Assembly (NCBI RefSeq): GCF_001659725.1
Contig: NZ_CP015922.1
Location: forward strand, 1,922,001-1,986,000
Source of the DNA: Polynucleobacter wuianus
Lineage (GTDB): Bacteria > Pseudomonadota > Gammaproteobacteria > Burkholderiales > Burkholderiaceae
DNA: 64,000 bases
Direction: 5' to 3'
Shown here: piece by piece, positions 8,818 through 24,651 of the stretch
Position numbering within the stretch: position 1 is the stretch's first letter
Layout: each line of letters opens with the position of its first letter
The notes under the pieces: model-generated
Told to the model about the DNA's origin: nothing
Databases searched by the model: none
Seen by the model: the letters and a program-made list of their open reading frames with translations, nothing else
Translations under genes and position numbers: made by a program

Positions 8818-10884
8818 TTATGCCTTCAGAAACTCTGCTCTAGATCCCAGCCATCGCTCTAAGTGACGCTCAACAATGTCAGCATGGTTTACCAATAACC
8901 GCTCTGCTGCCTGCTGAGCAAGCTCAATCAACCAAGCATCTCGCTGCAAATCCACAAAACGCAACATCGCATCGCCAGATTGCTTAGCTCCTAAAAGCTC
9001 GCCGGGACCACGAAGGGATAAATCACGTTCAGCAATCACAAAACCATCAGAGGTCTCACGCAAGGTTTGTAAACGCTCTTTAGCTGCCATAGACAAGGGT
9101 TCTGCATACATCAAAATACATACGGAATCTGCAGAGCCCCGTCCCACCCGCCCGCGTAACTGATGAATCTGGGCATAACCAAAACGCTCAGCATGCTCAA
9201 TCACCATCAGAGCAGCATTCGGCACATCAACGCCCACCTCTATTACCGTAGTTGCCACTAGAAGCTGAATCTGATTGGCCTTAAATGCAGCCATGACTGC
9301 TGCCTTTTCATCTGCCTTCAAGCGCCCATGTACTAGGCCTACTTTAAATTCTGGCAATGCCTGAGTTAATTGCTCAAAGCTTTCTACTGCGGTTTGTAAT
9401 TGCAAAGCTTCGGACTCTTCAATCAAAGGACAAACCCAATAGGCCTGCAATCCTTTTGAAAGCCAACTTTGTAAGCCATTAATTACTTCATCGCGCCGAC
9501 TAGCCTTAACTACTTTGGTAGCAATCGGTTTACGTCCAGGCGGCAACTCATCAATCACCGATACATCTAGATCGGCGTAATAGGTCATTGCTAAGGTACG
9601 CGGAATTGGCGTAGCAGACATCATCAATTGATGACAGTAGAATAATTCAGAGCCAACGCGTTGCTGAATCTCTAAACGCTGACGAACTCCAAACCGATGT
9701 TGCTCATCAATTACGGCTAGACCTAATTTTGCAAAGCTGACATTTTCTTGAATCAAGGCATGAGTGCCAATAATGAGTTGTGCCTGACCACTCTCAATGA
9801 TTTCTTGAGCTAATTTCTTTTCTTTTACTTTTAGACTGCCAGATAGCCATGCAACTTGAACTCCCAAAGGCTCAAACCACTCTTTCATCTTGAGATAGTG
9901 TTGCTCAGCCAATATTTCGGTAGGCGCCATGACTGCGGCTTGATACCCATGATCCATCACTCGTGCAGCGGCCAATGCAGCCACGACAGTCTTGCCACTA
10001 CCCACATCACCTTGGAGGAGACGATTCATAGGAAATGACTTAGATAGGTCATTGCTAATTTCTTCCCAGACTCGTGCTTGTGCTGAAGTGAGTTGAAAAG
10101 GCAATACTTTTAGCAACCCCGCCTCAAGACCATTGCCCTCATTCGCTTTCTTAAAGCTAGGTGCGTGACGCTCTCTGCGAATAGCGTGTGCGCGCTTTAA
10201 GGAGATTTGTTGGGCAAGCAATTCTTCAAACTGGACACGGCGCCACGCTGGATGAGTGCGCTCCAATAGAGCCTGAGTATCAGCATCGGCCGGTGGCTGA
10301 TGCAAATAGGTAATTGCAGACTGCAAGTTTGGCCAATCATGACTCGGCAGTAATTCAGCCATGAGCTTCGTGGGCAAGAATTCCGCCAAACTATCCCGCA
10401 AACTCGGATCGCGTAATGCTTGAGCAACTGCCTTACGTATCACCAATTGCGATATTCCAGCGCTTGCTGGATAGACTGGAGTCAAACTTGTCGTTAATGG
10501 CGCATCCGGCGTAACGGCTTTGACAGTTGGATGAACCATCTCGGGCCCCTGAAAACCCTCACGCACATCGCCTCGAACTCGAACATGAGCGCCTACTGCC
10601 ATTTGCTTTTGTTGGCTTGGGTAGAAATTCAGAAAACGTAATTGCAAGCTTGCCGTGTCATCTTCAATAGTGACAAGCAACTGCCGTCTAGGCCGGAAAA
10701 GGACTTGATTTCGAATAACACGACCCTGGGTCTGAGTCGAGCCAAACCGTCCCTGCATCAGACTTTCTTCAATCGTGCACAACTCTGTCTCATCTTCATA
10801 ACGAGATGGGAGATGCAAAGCAAGGGCCATTGGGCTGTCTAAACCCATTTTTTGCAGTGTGTTTGGCGCTTGCTTAGTAGTCAT
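8818..10884 (-). CDS. recG: ATP-dependent DNA helicase RecG
   Basis: A superfamily 2 helicase that remodels stalled replication forks and Holliday junctions. Motifs in order: an N-terminal OB-type wedge domain, Walker A GDVGSGKT, the DEQH box (IDEQHRFG), [12 protein letters not shown] and the C-terminal GRVGRG motif. I place the start at ATG 10884 (688 residues), which matches the family length. An in-frame ATG at 10920 would add 12 residues and overlap the divergent queA start; it is less likely. Its promoter region is shared with queA, about 30 bases away. Confidence 0.92.
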   Translation of the reverse strand: MTTKQAPNTLQKMGLDSPMALALHLPSRYEDETELCTIEESLMQGRFGSTQTQGRVIRNQVLFRPRRQLLVTIEDDTASLQLRFLNFYPSQQKQMAVGAHVRVRGDVREGFQGPEMVHPTVKAVTPDAPLTTSLTPVYPASAGISQLVIRKAVAQALRDPSLRDSLAEFLPTKLMAELLPSHDWPNLQSAITYLHQPPADADTQALLERTHPAWRRVQFEELLAQQISLKRAHAIRRERHAPSFKKANEGNGLEAGLLKVLPFQLTSAQARVWEEISNDLSKSFPMNRLLQGDVGSGKTVVAALAAARVMDHGYQAAVMAPTEILAEQHYLKMKEWFEPLGVQVAWLSGSLKVKEKKLAQEIIESGQAQLIIGTHALIQENVSFAKLGLAVIDEQHRFGVRQRLEIQQRVGSELFYCHQLMMSATPIPRTLAMTYYADLDVSVIDELPPGRKPIATKVVKASRRDEVINGLQSWLSKGLQAYWVCPLIEESEALQLQTAVESFEQLTQALPEFKVGLVHGRLKADEKAAVMAAFKANQIQLLVATTVIEVGVDVPNAALMVIEHAERFGYAQIHQLRGRVGRGSADSVCILMYAEPLSMAAKERLQTLRETSDGFVIAERDLSLRGPGELLGAKQSGDAMLRFVDLQRDAWLIELAQQAAERLLVNHADIVERHLERWLGSRAEFLKA

Positions 10885-10914
10885 CGTTAAAATCCCATAC
10901 CTGATGGTAATGCT

Positions 10915-13115
<2,201 letters not shown>

Positions 13116-13249
13116 TAGCCCTAGCAGGGGGAATAACCTGCTCAAATCACCTCTAAAGCCCCATACCGTTTAGAATTGCGGGTTTACGGCTTTCTATTTA
13201 AAGCCTAAAAATGATGCAGTTTCCATTTGGTAATTAACGGAGGTTTTGT

Positions 13250-13576
13250 ATGTGGATTAGTAACGCTTTTGCTCAGGCTCCAGCCGCGGGCGCAGATGCA
13301 GGTGGCTTGATGAGCTTCCTTCCCTTAATTTTGATGTTTGCAGTTTTGTACTTCATCATGATTCGCCCACAAATGAAGCGTCAAAAAGAAACTAAAGCAA
13401 TGCTCTCAGCCTTAGCTGTTGGCGATGAAGTGGTTACTGTTGGTGGCATCTTTGGCAAAGTAAGCGCTTTGAAAGATGATGTAGTGACTGTTGAAATTGC
13501 TGCAGGCACTCAAGTGCAATTGCAAAAAGGTGCAATCACTACGGTATTGCCAAAAGGCACTTTGAAGTCTGCTTAA
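13250..13576 (+). CDS. yajC: Sec translocase accessory subunit YajC
   Basis: A 108-residue single-pass membrane protein, the YajC partner of SecDF. A short N-terminal segment is followed by the membrane helix FLPLILMFAVLYFIMI and the conserved RPQMKRQKE. The cytoplasmic part has the KVSALKDDVVTVEIAAG region typical of the family. A GGAGG ribosome binding site lies 8 bases before the ATG. It begins the yajC-secD-secF operon downstream of tgt, the standard order in proteobacteria. Confidence 0.95.
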   Translation: MWISNAFAQAPAAGADAGGLMSFLPLILMFAVLYFIMIRPQMKRQKETKAMLSALAVGDEVVTVGGIFGKVSALKDDVVTVEIAAGTQVQLQKGAITTVLPKGTLKSA

Positions 13577-13601
13577 TACGATTGTTTAAAAGTATCTCGA
13601 T

Positions 13602-15461
13602 ATGAACCGCTACCCTCTCTGGAAATATATAGTCATCGCCGTTGCATTACTCATCGGTGGACTTTACTCATTACCCAATTTCTACGGTGAGGCTCCAGCG
13701 GTTCAAGTCTCGTCTGCCAAGCCAACCATCAAGGTTGATTTGGCGACACAATCTCGCGTTGAAAAGATTTTGACTGATGCAGACATCAACAGTACCGGCA
13801 TCTTTTTTGAGAGTGCGGGCAATGTAGGCTCTATCAAAATTCGCTTTAACAACACCGATATTCAGTTGCGTGCGCGTGATCTCTTGCAGCAAAAATTGAA
13901 TGTTGATCAAAATGACCCCAATTTCACAGTTGCGTTAAACCTTCTGTCTAATACACCAGGCTGGCTAAATGCGATTAATGCATTACCAATGCCACTTGGT
14001 CTTGACTTGCGTGGTGGCGTCTACTTCCTCTTGCAAGTAGATATGAAAGGCGCTGTTCAAAAGAAAGTTACTTCCTTAGCAACAGATATACGTAGTCAAC
14101 TGCGTGATAAGAGTATTCGTCATCAAGGTATTGATCGCAATCCAGAATCAATCTCCATTAACTTTGGAAGCAGCGATGAAGCTGAAGCGGCTCGCACTCT
14201 ATTAAATACATCACAACCTGACCTCATTTGGTTAGTCAAAACTAGTGGCGGCTCAGCAAAGCTATTTGGCGAATTCAAACCCAAAGCTTTGAAAGATATT
14301 CAGGACAATGCAGTAAAGCAAAATATCATCACGCTGAATAAGCGTGTGAATGAACTAGCAGTGAAAGAACCCGTGATTCAACAACAAGGCGCTGAGCGCA
14401 TTGTTGTTCAGTTGCCAGGCGTTCAGGATACTGCGCGCGCTAAAGACATTATTGGTCGTACTGCCACTCTAGAATCACGCCTTGCTGATCCATTAGTTTC
14501 CACCATTGGCATTGGTGAAACACCGCCTCCAGGCATGGATACGTTCCGTTTTGGTGAGAACCGTTTAGGCGTATTCAAAAAGTCTGTCATTTTCAGTGGT
14601 GATCGAATTACTGATGCAAGTGCGGGCTTTGATCAAAACCAACGTCCTGCAGTCAACATCTCTCTAGATGCTGCTGGTGGTCGGGTCATGCAAGAAGTAA
14701 CCCGTGAAAACATTGGCAAGCCGATGGGCATGATTTTGTTTGAAAAGGGTAAAGGTGAGGTTCTCACAATTGCCACTATTCAAGGTGAGTTTGGCTCTAA
14801 GTTCCAAATTACTGGGCAGCCCACCACTGAGAGCGCAAACGACTTAGCCCTCTTACTACGCGCTGGATCTCTAGCAGCCCCAATGGAAATCATTGAAGAG
14901 CGCACGATTGGACCAAGCTTAGGTGCTGAGAATATCGAGAAAGGCTTTAAATCTTTATTAATTGGATTTGCAGCAATTTCTATTTTTATGGTTGCCTACT
15001 ACTTGCTATTTGGCACCTTCTCTGTAGTCGCATTAGCGGTGAACTTGTTATTACTGATTTCAGTGTTATCGATGCTGCAGGCAACCCTCACATTGCCAGG
15101 CATTGCTGCGATGGCACTTGCACTGGGCATGGCGATTGACTCAAACGTGTTGATTAACGAACGTATTCGTGAAGAACTTCGTAATGGCTCCTCACCGCAA
15201 ACTGCGATTGCAGTTGGCTTTGATAAAGCCTGGGCAACCATTTTAGACTCTAACGTAACTACCTTAATTGCTGGTCTCGCCCTTTTGGCATTTGGCTCTG
15301 GCCCTATCAAGGGATTTGCGGTAGTTCACTGCTTAGGTATTTTGACTTCAATGTTCTCGGCTGTTTTCTTCTCTCGCGGTCTTGTCAACCTTTGGTATGG
15401 CAGACATAAGAAGATTCGAAAACTTGCGATCGGCCAAGTTTGGCGTCCACAGGAGAAATAA
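13602..15461 (+). CDS. secD: Protein translocase subunit SecD
   Basis: A 619-residue membrane protein that with SecF uses the proton gradient to help pull exported proteins through SecYEG. It has an N-terminal membrane helix, the D1 motif LGLDLRGGVYFLLQVD, a large periplasmic domain and a C-terminal block of five membrane helices with the D4 motif ALGMAIDSNVLINERIREEL. Length is typical. It sits 25 bases after yajC and 3 bases before secF. Confidence 0.95.
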   Translation: MNRYPLWKYIVIAVALLIGGLYSLPNFYGEAPAVQVSSAKPTIKVDLATQSRVEKILTDADINSTGIFFESAGNVGSIKIRFNNTDIQLRARDLLQQKLNVDQNDPNFTVALNLLSNTPGWLNAINALPMPLGLDLRGGVYFLLQVDMKGAVQKKVTSLATDIRSQLRDKSIRHQGIDRNPESISINFGSSDEAEAARTLLNTSQPDLIWLVKTSGGSAKLFGEFKPKALKDIQDNAVKQNIITLNKRVNELAVKEPVIQQQGAERIVVQLPGVQDTARAKDIIGRTATLESRLADPLVSTIGIGETPPPGMDTFRFGENRLGVFKKSVIFSGDRITDASAGFDQNQRPAVNISLDAAGGRVMQEVTRENIGKPMGMILFEKGKGEVLTIATIQGEFGSKFQITGQPTTESANDLALLLRAGSLAAPMEIIEERTIGPSLGAENIEKGFKSLLIGFAAISIFMVAYYLLFGTFSVVALAVNLLLLISVLSMLQATLTLPGIAAMALALGMAIDSNVLINERIREELRNGSSPQTAIAVGFDKAWATILDSNVTTLIAGLALLAFGSGPIKGFAVVHCLGILTSMFSAVFFSRGLVNLWYGRHKKIRKLAIGQVWRPQEK

Positions 15462-15464
15462 GCC

Positions 15465-16439
15465 ATGGAATTTTTTAGAATCAAAAAAGATATTCCGTTT
15501 ATGCGCCATGCATTGGTGCTCAACGCGATTTCTTTAATTACTTTCTTAGCAGCAGTCTTCTTCCTCTGGCATAACGGCCTGCACCTTTCTATTGAATTTA
15601 CTGGTGGTACGGTGATGGAGGTTACTTACCCCCAAACTGCACCCCTAGATTCAATTCGCTCTAAAGTTGAAAAGCTGGGTTATGCAGATACCCAAATTCA
15701 GAACTTTGGTAGCTCACGTGATGTGATGATTCGTCTTCCGTTGCAAAAAGATACCGAAGGCAAACTCATCTCTTCTACAGATCAAAGTAATGCCGTGATG
15801 CAAGCCCTTGATTCAGCGACCACCGGCGTCAAACTTCAACGGGTTGAGTTCGTTGGCCCGCAGGTTGGTCAAGAACTGGCGATTGATGGCTTAAAAGCTT
15901 TGGTATTCGTCATCATCGGCATCGTGCTTTACCTCTCCTTCCGTTTTGAGTGGAAGTTTGCGCTTGCCGGCATCATTGCGAACTTACATGACGTGGTGAT
16001 CATCCTAGGCTTCTTTGCCTTCTTCCATTGGGAGTTCTCACTCTCAGTATTGGCAGCTGTTTTAGCGGTCTTGGGTTATTCGGTAAACGAATCTGTGGTG
16101 ATCTTTGACCGTATCCGCGAGAACTTCCGTAAGTATCGCAAGATGAACACCCGCGAAATCATTGATAACGCGATTACCAGCACTATCAGCCGTACCATGA
16201 TTACCCACGGTAGCACTGAAATGATGGTGCTTGCGATGCTGATCTTTGGTGGCCCAACCCTGTTCTACTTTGCCTTAGCCCTGACCATCGGCATCTTGTT
16301 TGGTATTTACTCTTCAGTCTTCGTTGCTGCAGCACTGGCAATGTGGCTTGGTGTGACTCGCGAAGATTTAGTCAAAGGTGACAAGAAACCGGACGACAAC
16401 GGCCGCAATGATGATCCGAATTTTGGAGCGCGGGTTTAA
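15465..16439 (+). CDS. secF: Protein translocase subunit SecF
   Basis: A 324-residue partner of SecD with the same RND-like fold. The motifs LSIEFTGGTVMEV near residue 45 and GYSVNESVVIFDRIREN near residue 205 are present, with six membrane helices. An AGGAGA ribosome binding site overlaps the end of secD. Its stop codon lies inside a palindrome shared with the stop of the convergent waaA. Confidence 0.95.
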   Translation: MEFFRIKKDIPFMRHALVLNAISLITFLAAVFFLWHNGLHLSIEFTGGTVMEVTYPQTAPLDSIRSKVEKLGYADTQIQNFGSSRDVMIRLPLQKDTEGKLISSTDQSNAVMQALDSATTGVKLQRVEFVGPQVGQELAIDGLKALVFVIIGIVLYLSFRFEWKFALAGIIANLHDVVIILGFFAFFHWEFSLSVLAAVLAVLGYSVNESVVIFDRIRENFRKYRKMNTREIIDNAITSTISRTMITHGSTEMMVLAMLIFGGPTLFYFALALTIGILFGIYSSVFVAAALAMWLGVTREDLVKGDKKPDDNGRNDDPNFGARV

Positions 16440-16445
16440 GCTAAC

Positions 16446-16455
<10 letters not shown>
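16435..16455. terminator. Perfect palindrome holding the stop codons of secF and waaA
   Basis: TTTAAGCTAA and TTAGCTTAAA flank a single C, a perfect 10+1+10 inverted repeat between two convergent genes. Each arm contains one gene's stop codon. It could fold in RNA from either strand, but it is AT-rich and the downstream T-run is weak, so its terminator role is only inferred. Confidence 0.45.
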
Positions 16456-19895
<3,440 letters not shown>

Positions 19896-19909
19896 CTTCT
19901 AATATGTAT

Positions 19910-21019
19910 TTAGGCGGAAATAATACCGCCGCCTAAACAAATATCACCGTCATATAAGACGGCAGATTGGCCAGGTGTCACCGCCCATTGCGCCTCTGGA
20001 AAACTTAAACTGAAATTCAAAAAATCATCGCTGGTTAATGTGCAAGCAGAATCCGCCTGTCGATAACGCGTCTTAGCAGAGTAATTTCCAGTATTAGGTG
20101 CACTGCCGGAAACCCAACTAGCATCGATAGCATCGAGCTTGCTAGCCAATAGCCACGGGTGTTCATGGCCTTGTACTACATACAAGGTGTTGTTAGTCAC
20201 ATCCTTGCGAGCGACATACCAAGCGTCGCCGTTGCCATCCTGACTGCCACCCAAACCGATTCCCTTACGCTGACCTAAGGTGAAAAATGCTAAACCCATA
20301 TGCTCGCCAACAATTTTTCCTTCGGGCGTTTTTATGGGGCCTGGCACGCGTGGCAAATATCGATTCAAAAATTCTCGAAACGGTCTCTCGCCAATAAAAC
20401 AAATTCCGGTGGAATCTTTTTTCTTGGCATTATGCAAACCAATTTTTTCGGCAATTTCGCGTACTTCTGTTTTAGGAATTTCCCCCAAAGGGAATAAAAC
20501 ATTCGCTAGCTGCTGCTGAGTTAAACGATGCAAGAAGTAACTCTGATCTTTATTAGCATCTAGTGCCTTTAATAATTGCACCTTGCCACCCTCGTGACGA
20601 ACGCGTGCATAGTGACCAGTAGCAATGGCATCGGCCCCCAGACTCATGGCATGATCTAAGAAGGCTTTGAATTTGATTTCCGCGTTACATAGAACGTCGG
20701 GATTTGGTGTTCGTCCTGCAGCATACTCGCGTAAAAATTCAGCAAAAACCCGTTCGCGGTATTCAGCAGCAAAATTGACTGCCTCGACGTCGATGCCGAT
20801 CAAATCGGCAACTGAGACAACATCTAGCCAATCTTGCCGGGAGGAACAATATTCATCATCATCGTCATCCTCCCAATTCTTCATAAAAAGGCCTACAACC
20901 TCATAGCCCTGTTCCTTGAGCATCCAAGCTGCAACCGACGAATCTACGCCCCCAGACATGCCAATGACGACTTTCTTGGGGTTTGAAGGTGGGATTGCTG
21001 AAGAATTGAGCTGGATCAT
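19910..21019 (-). CDS. mnmA: tRNA-specific 2-thiouridylase MnmA
   Basis: A 369-residue PP-loop ATPase that thiolates U34 of Lys, Glu and Gln tRNAs. The ATP-binding loop is [13 protein letters not shown], the first catalytic Cys lies in [12 protein letters not shown] and the second in [14 protein letters not shown] chose ATG 21019; an upstream frame to 21052 exists but adds residues not usual for the family. The run DDDDDE near residue 55 is a common feature of MnmA proteins. A 144-base gap separates it from pntAA on the opposite strand. Confidence 0.93.
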   Translation of the reverse strand: MIQLNSSAIPPSNPKKVVIGMSGGVDSSVAAWMLKEQGYEVVGLFMKNWEDDDDDEYCSSRQDWLDVVSVADLIGIDVEAVNFAAEYRERVFAEFLREYAAGRTPNPDVLCNAEIKFKAFLDHAMSLGADAIATGHYARVRHEGGKVQLLKALDANKDQSYFLHRLTQQQLANVLFPLGEIPKTEVREIAEKIGLHNAKKKDSTGICFIGERPFREFLNRYLPRVPGPIKTPEGKIVGEHMGLAFFTLGQRKGIGLGGSQDGNGDAWYVARKDVTNNTLYVVQGHEHPWLLASKLDAIDASWVSGSAPNTGNYSAKTRYRQADSACTLTSDDFLNFSLSFPEAQWAVTPGQSAVLYDGDICLGGGIISA

Positions 21020-21196
21020 CAAAAAATGCGAGAATTCAATATAAGCTAACAAACCACATTGTAGAAGTCTTAGCCTGATTTGACAGAAATTTAGGCAAAA
21101 ACAATGCGGGTGGTTTTAGGGGTAAGTAGATGGGCATTATTTGACCTATTTAACTAAAATAGATTTTTTGAAAAATTTTGCTTTTGGAGACATGCC

Positions 21197-22327
21197 ATGC
21201 GCATAGGAGTGCCGCTGGAAACGAGACTTGGGGAAACTCGGGTTGCTGCCACACCAGAAACCGTTAAAAAACTGATTGGCCAAGGCCACACTGTCGTCAT
21301 CCAAAAAGGTGCTGGTGTGCAGGCAAGCCAACCAGACTCCGCATATGAGGCTGTAGGCGCTTCCATTGGTAGCGCGGCTGATGCCTTTGGCGCAGAAATT
21401 GTTCTCAAGGTACGCGCTCCTGAGGCTGCAGAGCTGAAGCAAATTAAATCTGGAAGTGTGCTGATTGGCATGCTTGATCCATTTGATAGCGACAACATTG
21501 CTGCCATGGCTGCGCAAGGCATCACCGGCTTCTCACTAGAAGCTGCGCCGCGCACTACTAGAGCACAAAGCATGGACGTCTTGTCATCTCAAGCAAATAT
21601 TGCTGGCTATAAAGCAGTAATGGTTGCTGCAAATGAATATCAACGCTTTATGCCGATGTTGATGACTGCAGCGGGAACTGTAAAAGCAGCGCGCGTTCTG
21701 ATCTTAGGTGCTGGTGTTGCTGGTTTGCAAGCGATTGCCACCGCAAAACGTCTCGGTGCTGTGATTGAAGCATCTGATGTACGCCCAGCCGCGAAAGAAC
21801 AAATCGAATCTTTAGGTGCAAAGTTTGTTGACGTGCCTTACGAAACAGATGAAGAGCGTGAAATCGCTCAAGGTGTTGGTGGCTATGCCCGCCCAATGCC
21901 AGAGGCTTGGATGAAGCGTCAAGCAGCACTAGTTGCAGAACGCGCCCAACAAGCAGACATCGTGATTACTACTGCACTGATTCCGGGTCGCAAACCACCT
22001 GTTCTATTGCATAGTGATACTGTTGCCAATATGAAGCCAGGCTCTATTGTGATTGACTTGGCTGCAGGCAAAGGTGATAACGGATCAGGTAACTGTCCTT
22101 TGACTCAAGCAGATAAGGTGGTCGACGTGAATGGCGTGAAGATTGTGGGATACACCAATCTAGCCAGCATGGTCGCTGCCGATGCTTCCGCACTTTATGC
22201 ACGCAACTTACTCGACTTCATGAAACTAATTGTCGATAAAGAAGCAAAGTTAGTTATCCCGAGTGATGACGACATCGTTACTGCTTGCTTAATGTGTCGT
22301 GATGGCCAAGCCGTCCGCAAAAACTAA
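21197..22327 (+). CDS. pntAA: NAD(P) transhydrogenase subunit alpha part 1 (PntAA, domain I)
   Basis: A 376-residue soluble NAD(H)-binding domain of the proton-pumping transhydrogenase. The start [19 protein letters not shown] is shared with alanine dehydrogenase-like folds, the Rossmann motif is [20 protein letters not shown], and [19 protein letters not shown] follows. In this organism the alpha subunit is split: the membrane helices are in the next gene. A GGAGA ribosome binding site precedes ATG 21197. Confidence 0.93.
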   Translation: MRIGVPLETRLGETRVAATPETVKKLIGQGHTVVIQKGAGVQASQPDSAYEAVGASIGSAADAFGAEIVLKVRAPEAAELKQIKSGSVLIGMLDPFDSDNIAAMAAQGITGFSLEAAPRTTRAQSMDVLSSQANIAGYKAVMVAANEYQRFMPMLMTAAGTVKAARVLILGAGVAGLQAIATAKRLGAVIEASDVRPAAKEQIESLGAKFVDVPYETDEEREIAQGVGGYARPMPEAWMKRQAALVAERAQQADIVITTALIPGRKPPVLLHSDTVANMKPGSIVIDLAAGKGDNGSGNCPLTQADKVVDVNGVKIVGYTNLASMVAADASALYARNLLDFMKLIVDKEAKLVIPSDDDIVTACLMCRDGQAVRKN

Positions 22328-22353
22328 TAGAATATTCATACGAAGGAAACATC

Positions 22354-22695
22354 ATGGATCTCGCTGCTTTTCAAAGCATCCTCACAGTCCAAAACATCAC
22401 TGTGTTTGTCTTGGCTATTTTTGTTGGCTATCACGTCGTTTGGAACGTAACCCCAGCACTACACACCCCATTGATGGCGGTTACCAATGCCATCTCTGGA
22501 ATCATCATTGTTGGCGCGCTCTTGCAGACTGAAGTGATTGGTGGCGATGAAATCACCCTCACTAGTGTGATTGGTGCTGTTGCCGTTTTCTTAGCCTCAA
22601 TCAATATTTTTGGTGGCTTTATGGTTACCCGTCGCATGCTGGAGATGTTTAAGAAAAAAGCTCCCAAGGCAAATTCGGCTGATGCAGCCAAATAA
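22354..22695 (+). CDS. pntAB: NAD(P) transhydrogenase subunit alpha part 2 (PntAB)
   Basis: A 113-residue membrane protein with three or four hydrophobic helices and the conserved stretch [20 protein letters not shown], which corresponds to the C-terminal membrane part of a fused PntA. It lies between pntAA and pntB with short gaps (26 and 29 bases) and a good AAGGA ribosome binding site. Confidence 0.93.
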   Translation: MDLAAFQSILTVQNITVFVLAIFVGYHVVWNVTPALHTPLMAVTNAISGIIIVGALLQTEVIGGDEITLTSVIGAVAVFLASINIFGGFMVTRRMLEMFKKKAPKANSADAAK

Positions 22696-22724
22696 ATAGA
22701 ACAAGACCTATAGAGACCAAAACA

Positions 22725-24092
22725 ATGTCAAACATAACTGCTATTTCTTATCTCATTTCATCGGTGTTATTCATCCTCGCGTTGCGTGGCTTGTCTTCAC
22801 CAACGACCTCACGCCAAGGCAATACCTTCGGCATGATCGGCATGTTGTTAGCCGTGATCACTACCTTCTTTATTCCTGACTTCAAGCCTGCAGTTTCATT
22901 GATTGCTGCAGCAGTTGTAGGTGGCGCAATCATCGGCACCTTGGCTGCTAAGCGCGTTCAGATGACTAAAATGCCTGAGCTCGTTGCTTTGATGCACTCT
23001 TTTGTAGGCTTGTCTGCTGTGTTGATCGCAATCGCAGCGGTATTTAATACTGCACACGACCATACTGGCGCCCAGAAAATTGAACTCTTTATCGGCGCAT
23101 TCATTGGCGCCATTACCTTTACTGCATCTGTAATTGCTTTTGGCAAATTATCAGGCAAAGTAAGCGGTAAACCAGTGAGCTTTTCTGGTCAGCACTTACT
23201 CAATCTGATTTTGGCAGTTTCTATGATTGGCGCTGGTATTGCGTATTACATGGTTGATAGTCATGCTGCATTCTTGGCAATGTGCGCAATTGCATTGGTC
23301 TTAGGCGTGACATTAATCATCCCAATTGGCGGCGCAGATATGCCAGTGGTTGTATCCATGCTCAACAGCTACTCTGGTTGGGCAGCAGCAGGTATTGGCT
23401 TCACTTTGAACAATCCAGTATTGATCATCGCTGGTGCTTGCGTGGGCTCGTCTGGCGCCATTCTGTCTTACATCATGTGTAAGGCGATGAACCGTTCGAT
23501 CCTCGCAGTATTACTTGGCGGCTTCGGTGCAGAGGCAGCAGCCGGTGGTGGCGATGATAGCGGCCCTAAAAACTACAAAACAGGCTCTCCAGAGGACGCT
23601 GCTTTCCTAATGGAAAATGCGGACACTGTCATTATCGTTCCTGGTTATGGTCTTGCAGTAGCTCGCGCTCAACACGCTCTAAAAGAGTTAACTGAAAAAC
23701 TAACCCATCATGGTGTAACGGTAAAGTACGCAATCCACCCAGTAGCAGGGCGCATGCCAGGTCATATGAACGTTCTCTTGGCTGAAGCCGAAGTTCCATA
23801 TGATCAAGTGTTTGAGATGGAAGATATCAACAGCGACTTTGGTCAGGCTGACGTGGTATTGATCTTAGGTGCTAACGACGTTGTGAACCCTGCCGCTCGT
23901 ACACCAGGAAGCCCAATTTTTGGCATGCCAATTTTGGAAGCCTTCAAAGCCAAAACTATCATCGTTAATAAGCGCTCTATGGCTGCTGGTTACGCTGGCT
24001 TAGATAATGAACTCTTCTACATGGATAAAACTATGATGGTCTTCGGTGACGCGAAGAAGGTTGTCGAAGATATGGTTAAGTCAATTGAGTAA
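22725..24092 (+). CDS. pntB: NAD(P) transhydrogenase subunit beta
   Basis: A 455-residue subunit with about eight N-terminal membrane helices forming the proton channel and a C-terminal NADP(H)-binding domain III. Motifs include the domain III loop VPGYGLAVARAQHAL, KYAIHPVAGRMPGHMNVLLAE, and LILGANDVVNPAAR. With pntAA and pntAB it forms the complete enzyme that drives NADPH formation from NADH with the proton gradient. A strong terminator follows. Confidence 0.95.
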   Translation: MSNITAISYLISSVLFILALRGLSSPTTSRQGNTFGMIGMLLAVITTFFIPDFKPAVSLIAAAVVGGAIIGTLAAKRVQMTKMPELVALMHSFVGLSAVLIAIAAVFNTAHDHTGAQKIELFIGAFIGAITFTASVIAFGKLSGKVSGKPVSFSGQHLLNLILAVSMIGAGIAYYMVDSHAAFLAMCAIALVLGVTLIIPIGGADMPVVVSMLNSYSGWAAAGIGFTLNNPVLIIAGACVGSSGAILSYIMCKAMNRSILAVLLGGFGAEAAAGGGDDSGPKNYKTGSPEDAAFLMENADTVIIVPGYGLAVARAQHALKELTEKLTHHGVTVKYAIHPVAGRMPGHMNVLLAEAEVPYDQVFEMEDINSDFGQADVVLILGANDVVNPAARTPGSPIFGMPILEAFKAKTIIVNKRSMAAGYAGLDNELFYMDKTMMVFGDAKKVVEDMVKSIE

Positions 24093-24115
24093 AAGCAAGG
24101 ATTTAATCGCTTCAG

Positions 24116-24139
24116 AAAACCGCCTACGGGCGGTTTTTT
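24116..24139 (+). terminator. Rho-independent terminator of the pnt operon
   Basis: AAACCGCC and GGCGGTTT pair around a TACG tetraloop and are followed by a run of T. It lies 24 bases after the pntB stop. Confidence 0.88.
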
Positions 24140-24202
24140 ATTGCGCTAAGCTACAACATAGAAGCATCAAGAGAATGCTAAATCACTAAACATCGAGATA
24201 AT

Positions 24203-24579
24203 ATGCAAATCAAGCCAGAACTACTAGCTTTTTTCTTTTTTATCTGCAATCTATTTGGGATTGGCTTAGCGTATTCCCAAACGAATTATCCAAATCGCAG
24301 TATCCGTTGTGCTTCCCCATATTCGCGCAGGTAATTGAAAGTATTAGGGGTTGCAAGCAAAACATGTTCCTCATTATTACCAAATACGTCATTCATCAAT
24401 GAAAGCGTGAAAGGTTATGAGTTCTCCCCATGGGGCGCCCTACTGGTACCAAAAGGAACGCCGCCAGCCATTGTTGAAAACTGAATGAATCATGGGCGGC
24501 AGCACTTAAAAGAAATGATTTCTCAAGGATTGGCAAGAATAAAAAAGTGATTCAGGATAGCGGCATACAGCCTGATTAA
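24203..24579 (+). pseudogene. Decayed Bug-type (TctC-like) solute-binding protein
   Basis: ATG 24203 opens a 42-codon frame with a signal peptide (hydrophobic stretch ending GLAYSQ) and the mature start TNYPNRSIR, as in Bug periplasmic receptors; it then hits a stop. Further along, other frames encode GYEFSPWGALLVPKGTPPAIVE and, near the end, a KVIQDSGIQPD-like tail before TAA 24577-24579, both typical of the C-terminal half of Bug proteins. Most of the middle (normally about 300 residues) is deleted and several frames are broken. Such receptors bind small carboxylates. It lies next to an OFA-family transporter gene, but the remnant is on the opposite strand. Confidence 0.75.
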
Positions 24580-24596
24580 TTGTGAAGCATGATTAA

Positions 24597-24630
24597 ATAA
24601 AAAGGCTAGCATTTGCTAGCCTTTTTATTT
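24597..24630. terminator. Bidirectional terminator after the OFA transporter gene
   Basis: AAAAAGGCTAGC and GCTAGCCTTTTT form a perfect 12-bp stem around an ATTT loop. It lies 22 bases beyond the stop of the minus-strand transporter gene and can also end any read-through from the pseudogene. Confidence 0.85.
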
Positions 24631-24651
24631 ACTACTCATTAAAGCAATAAA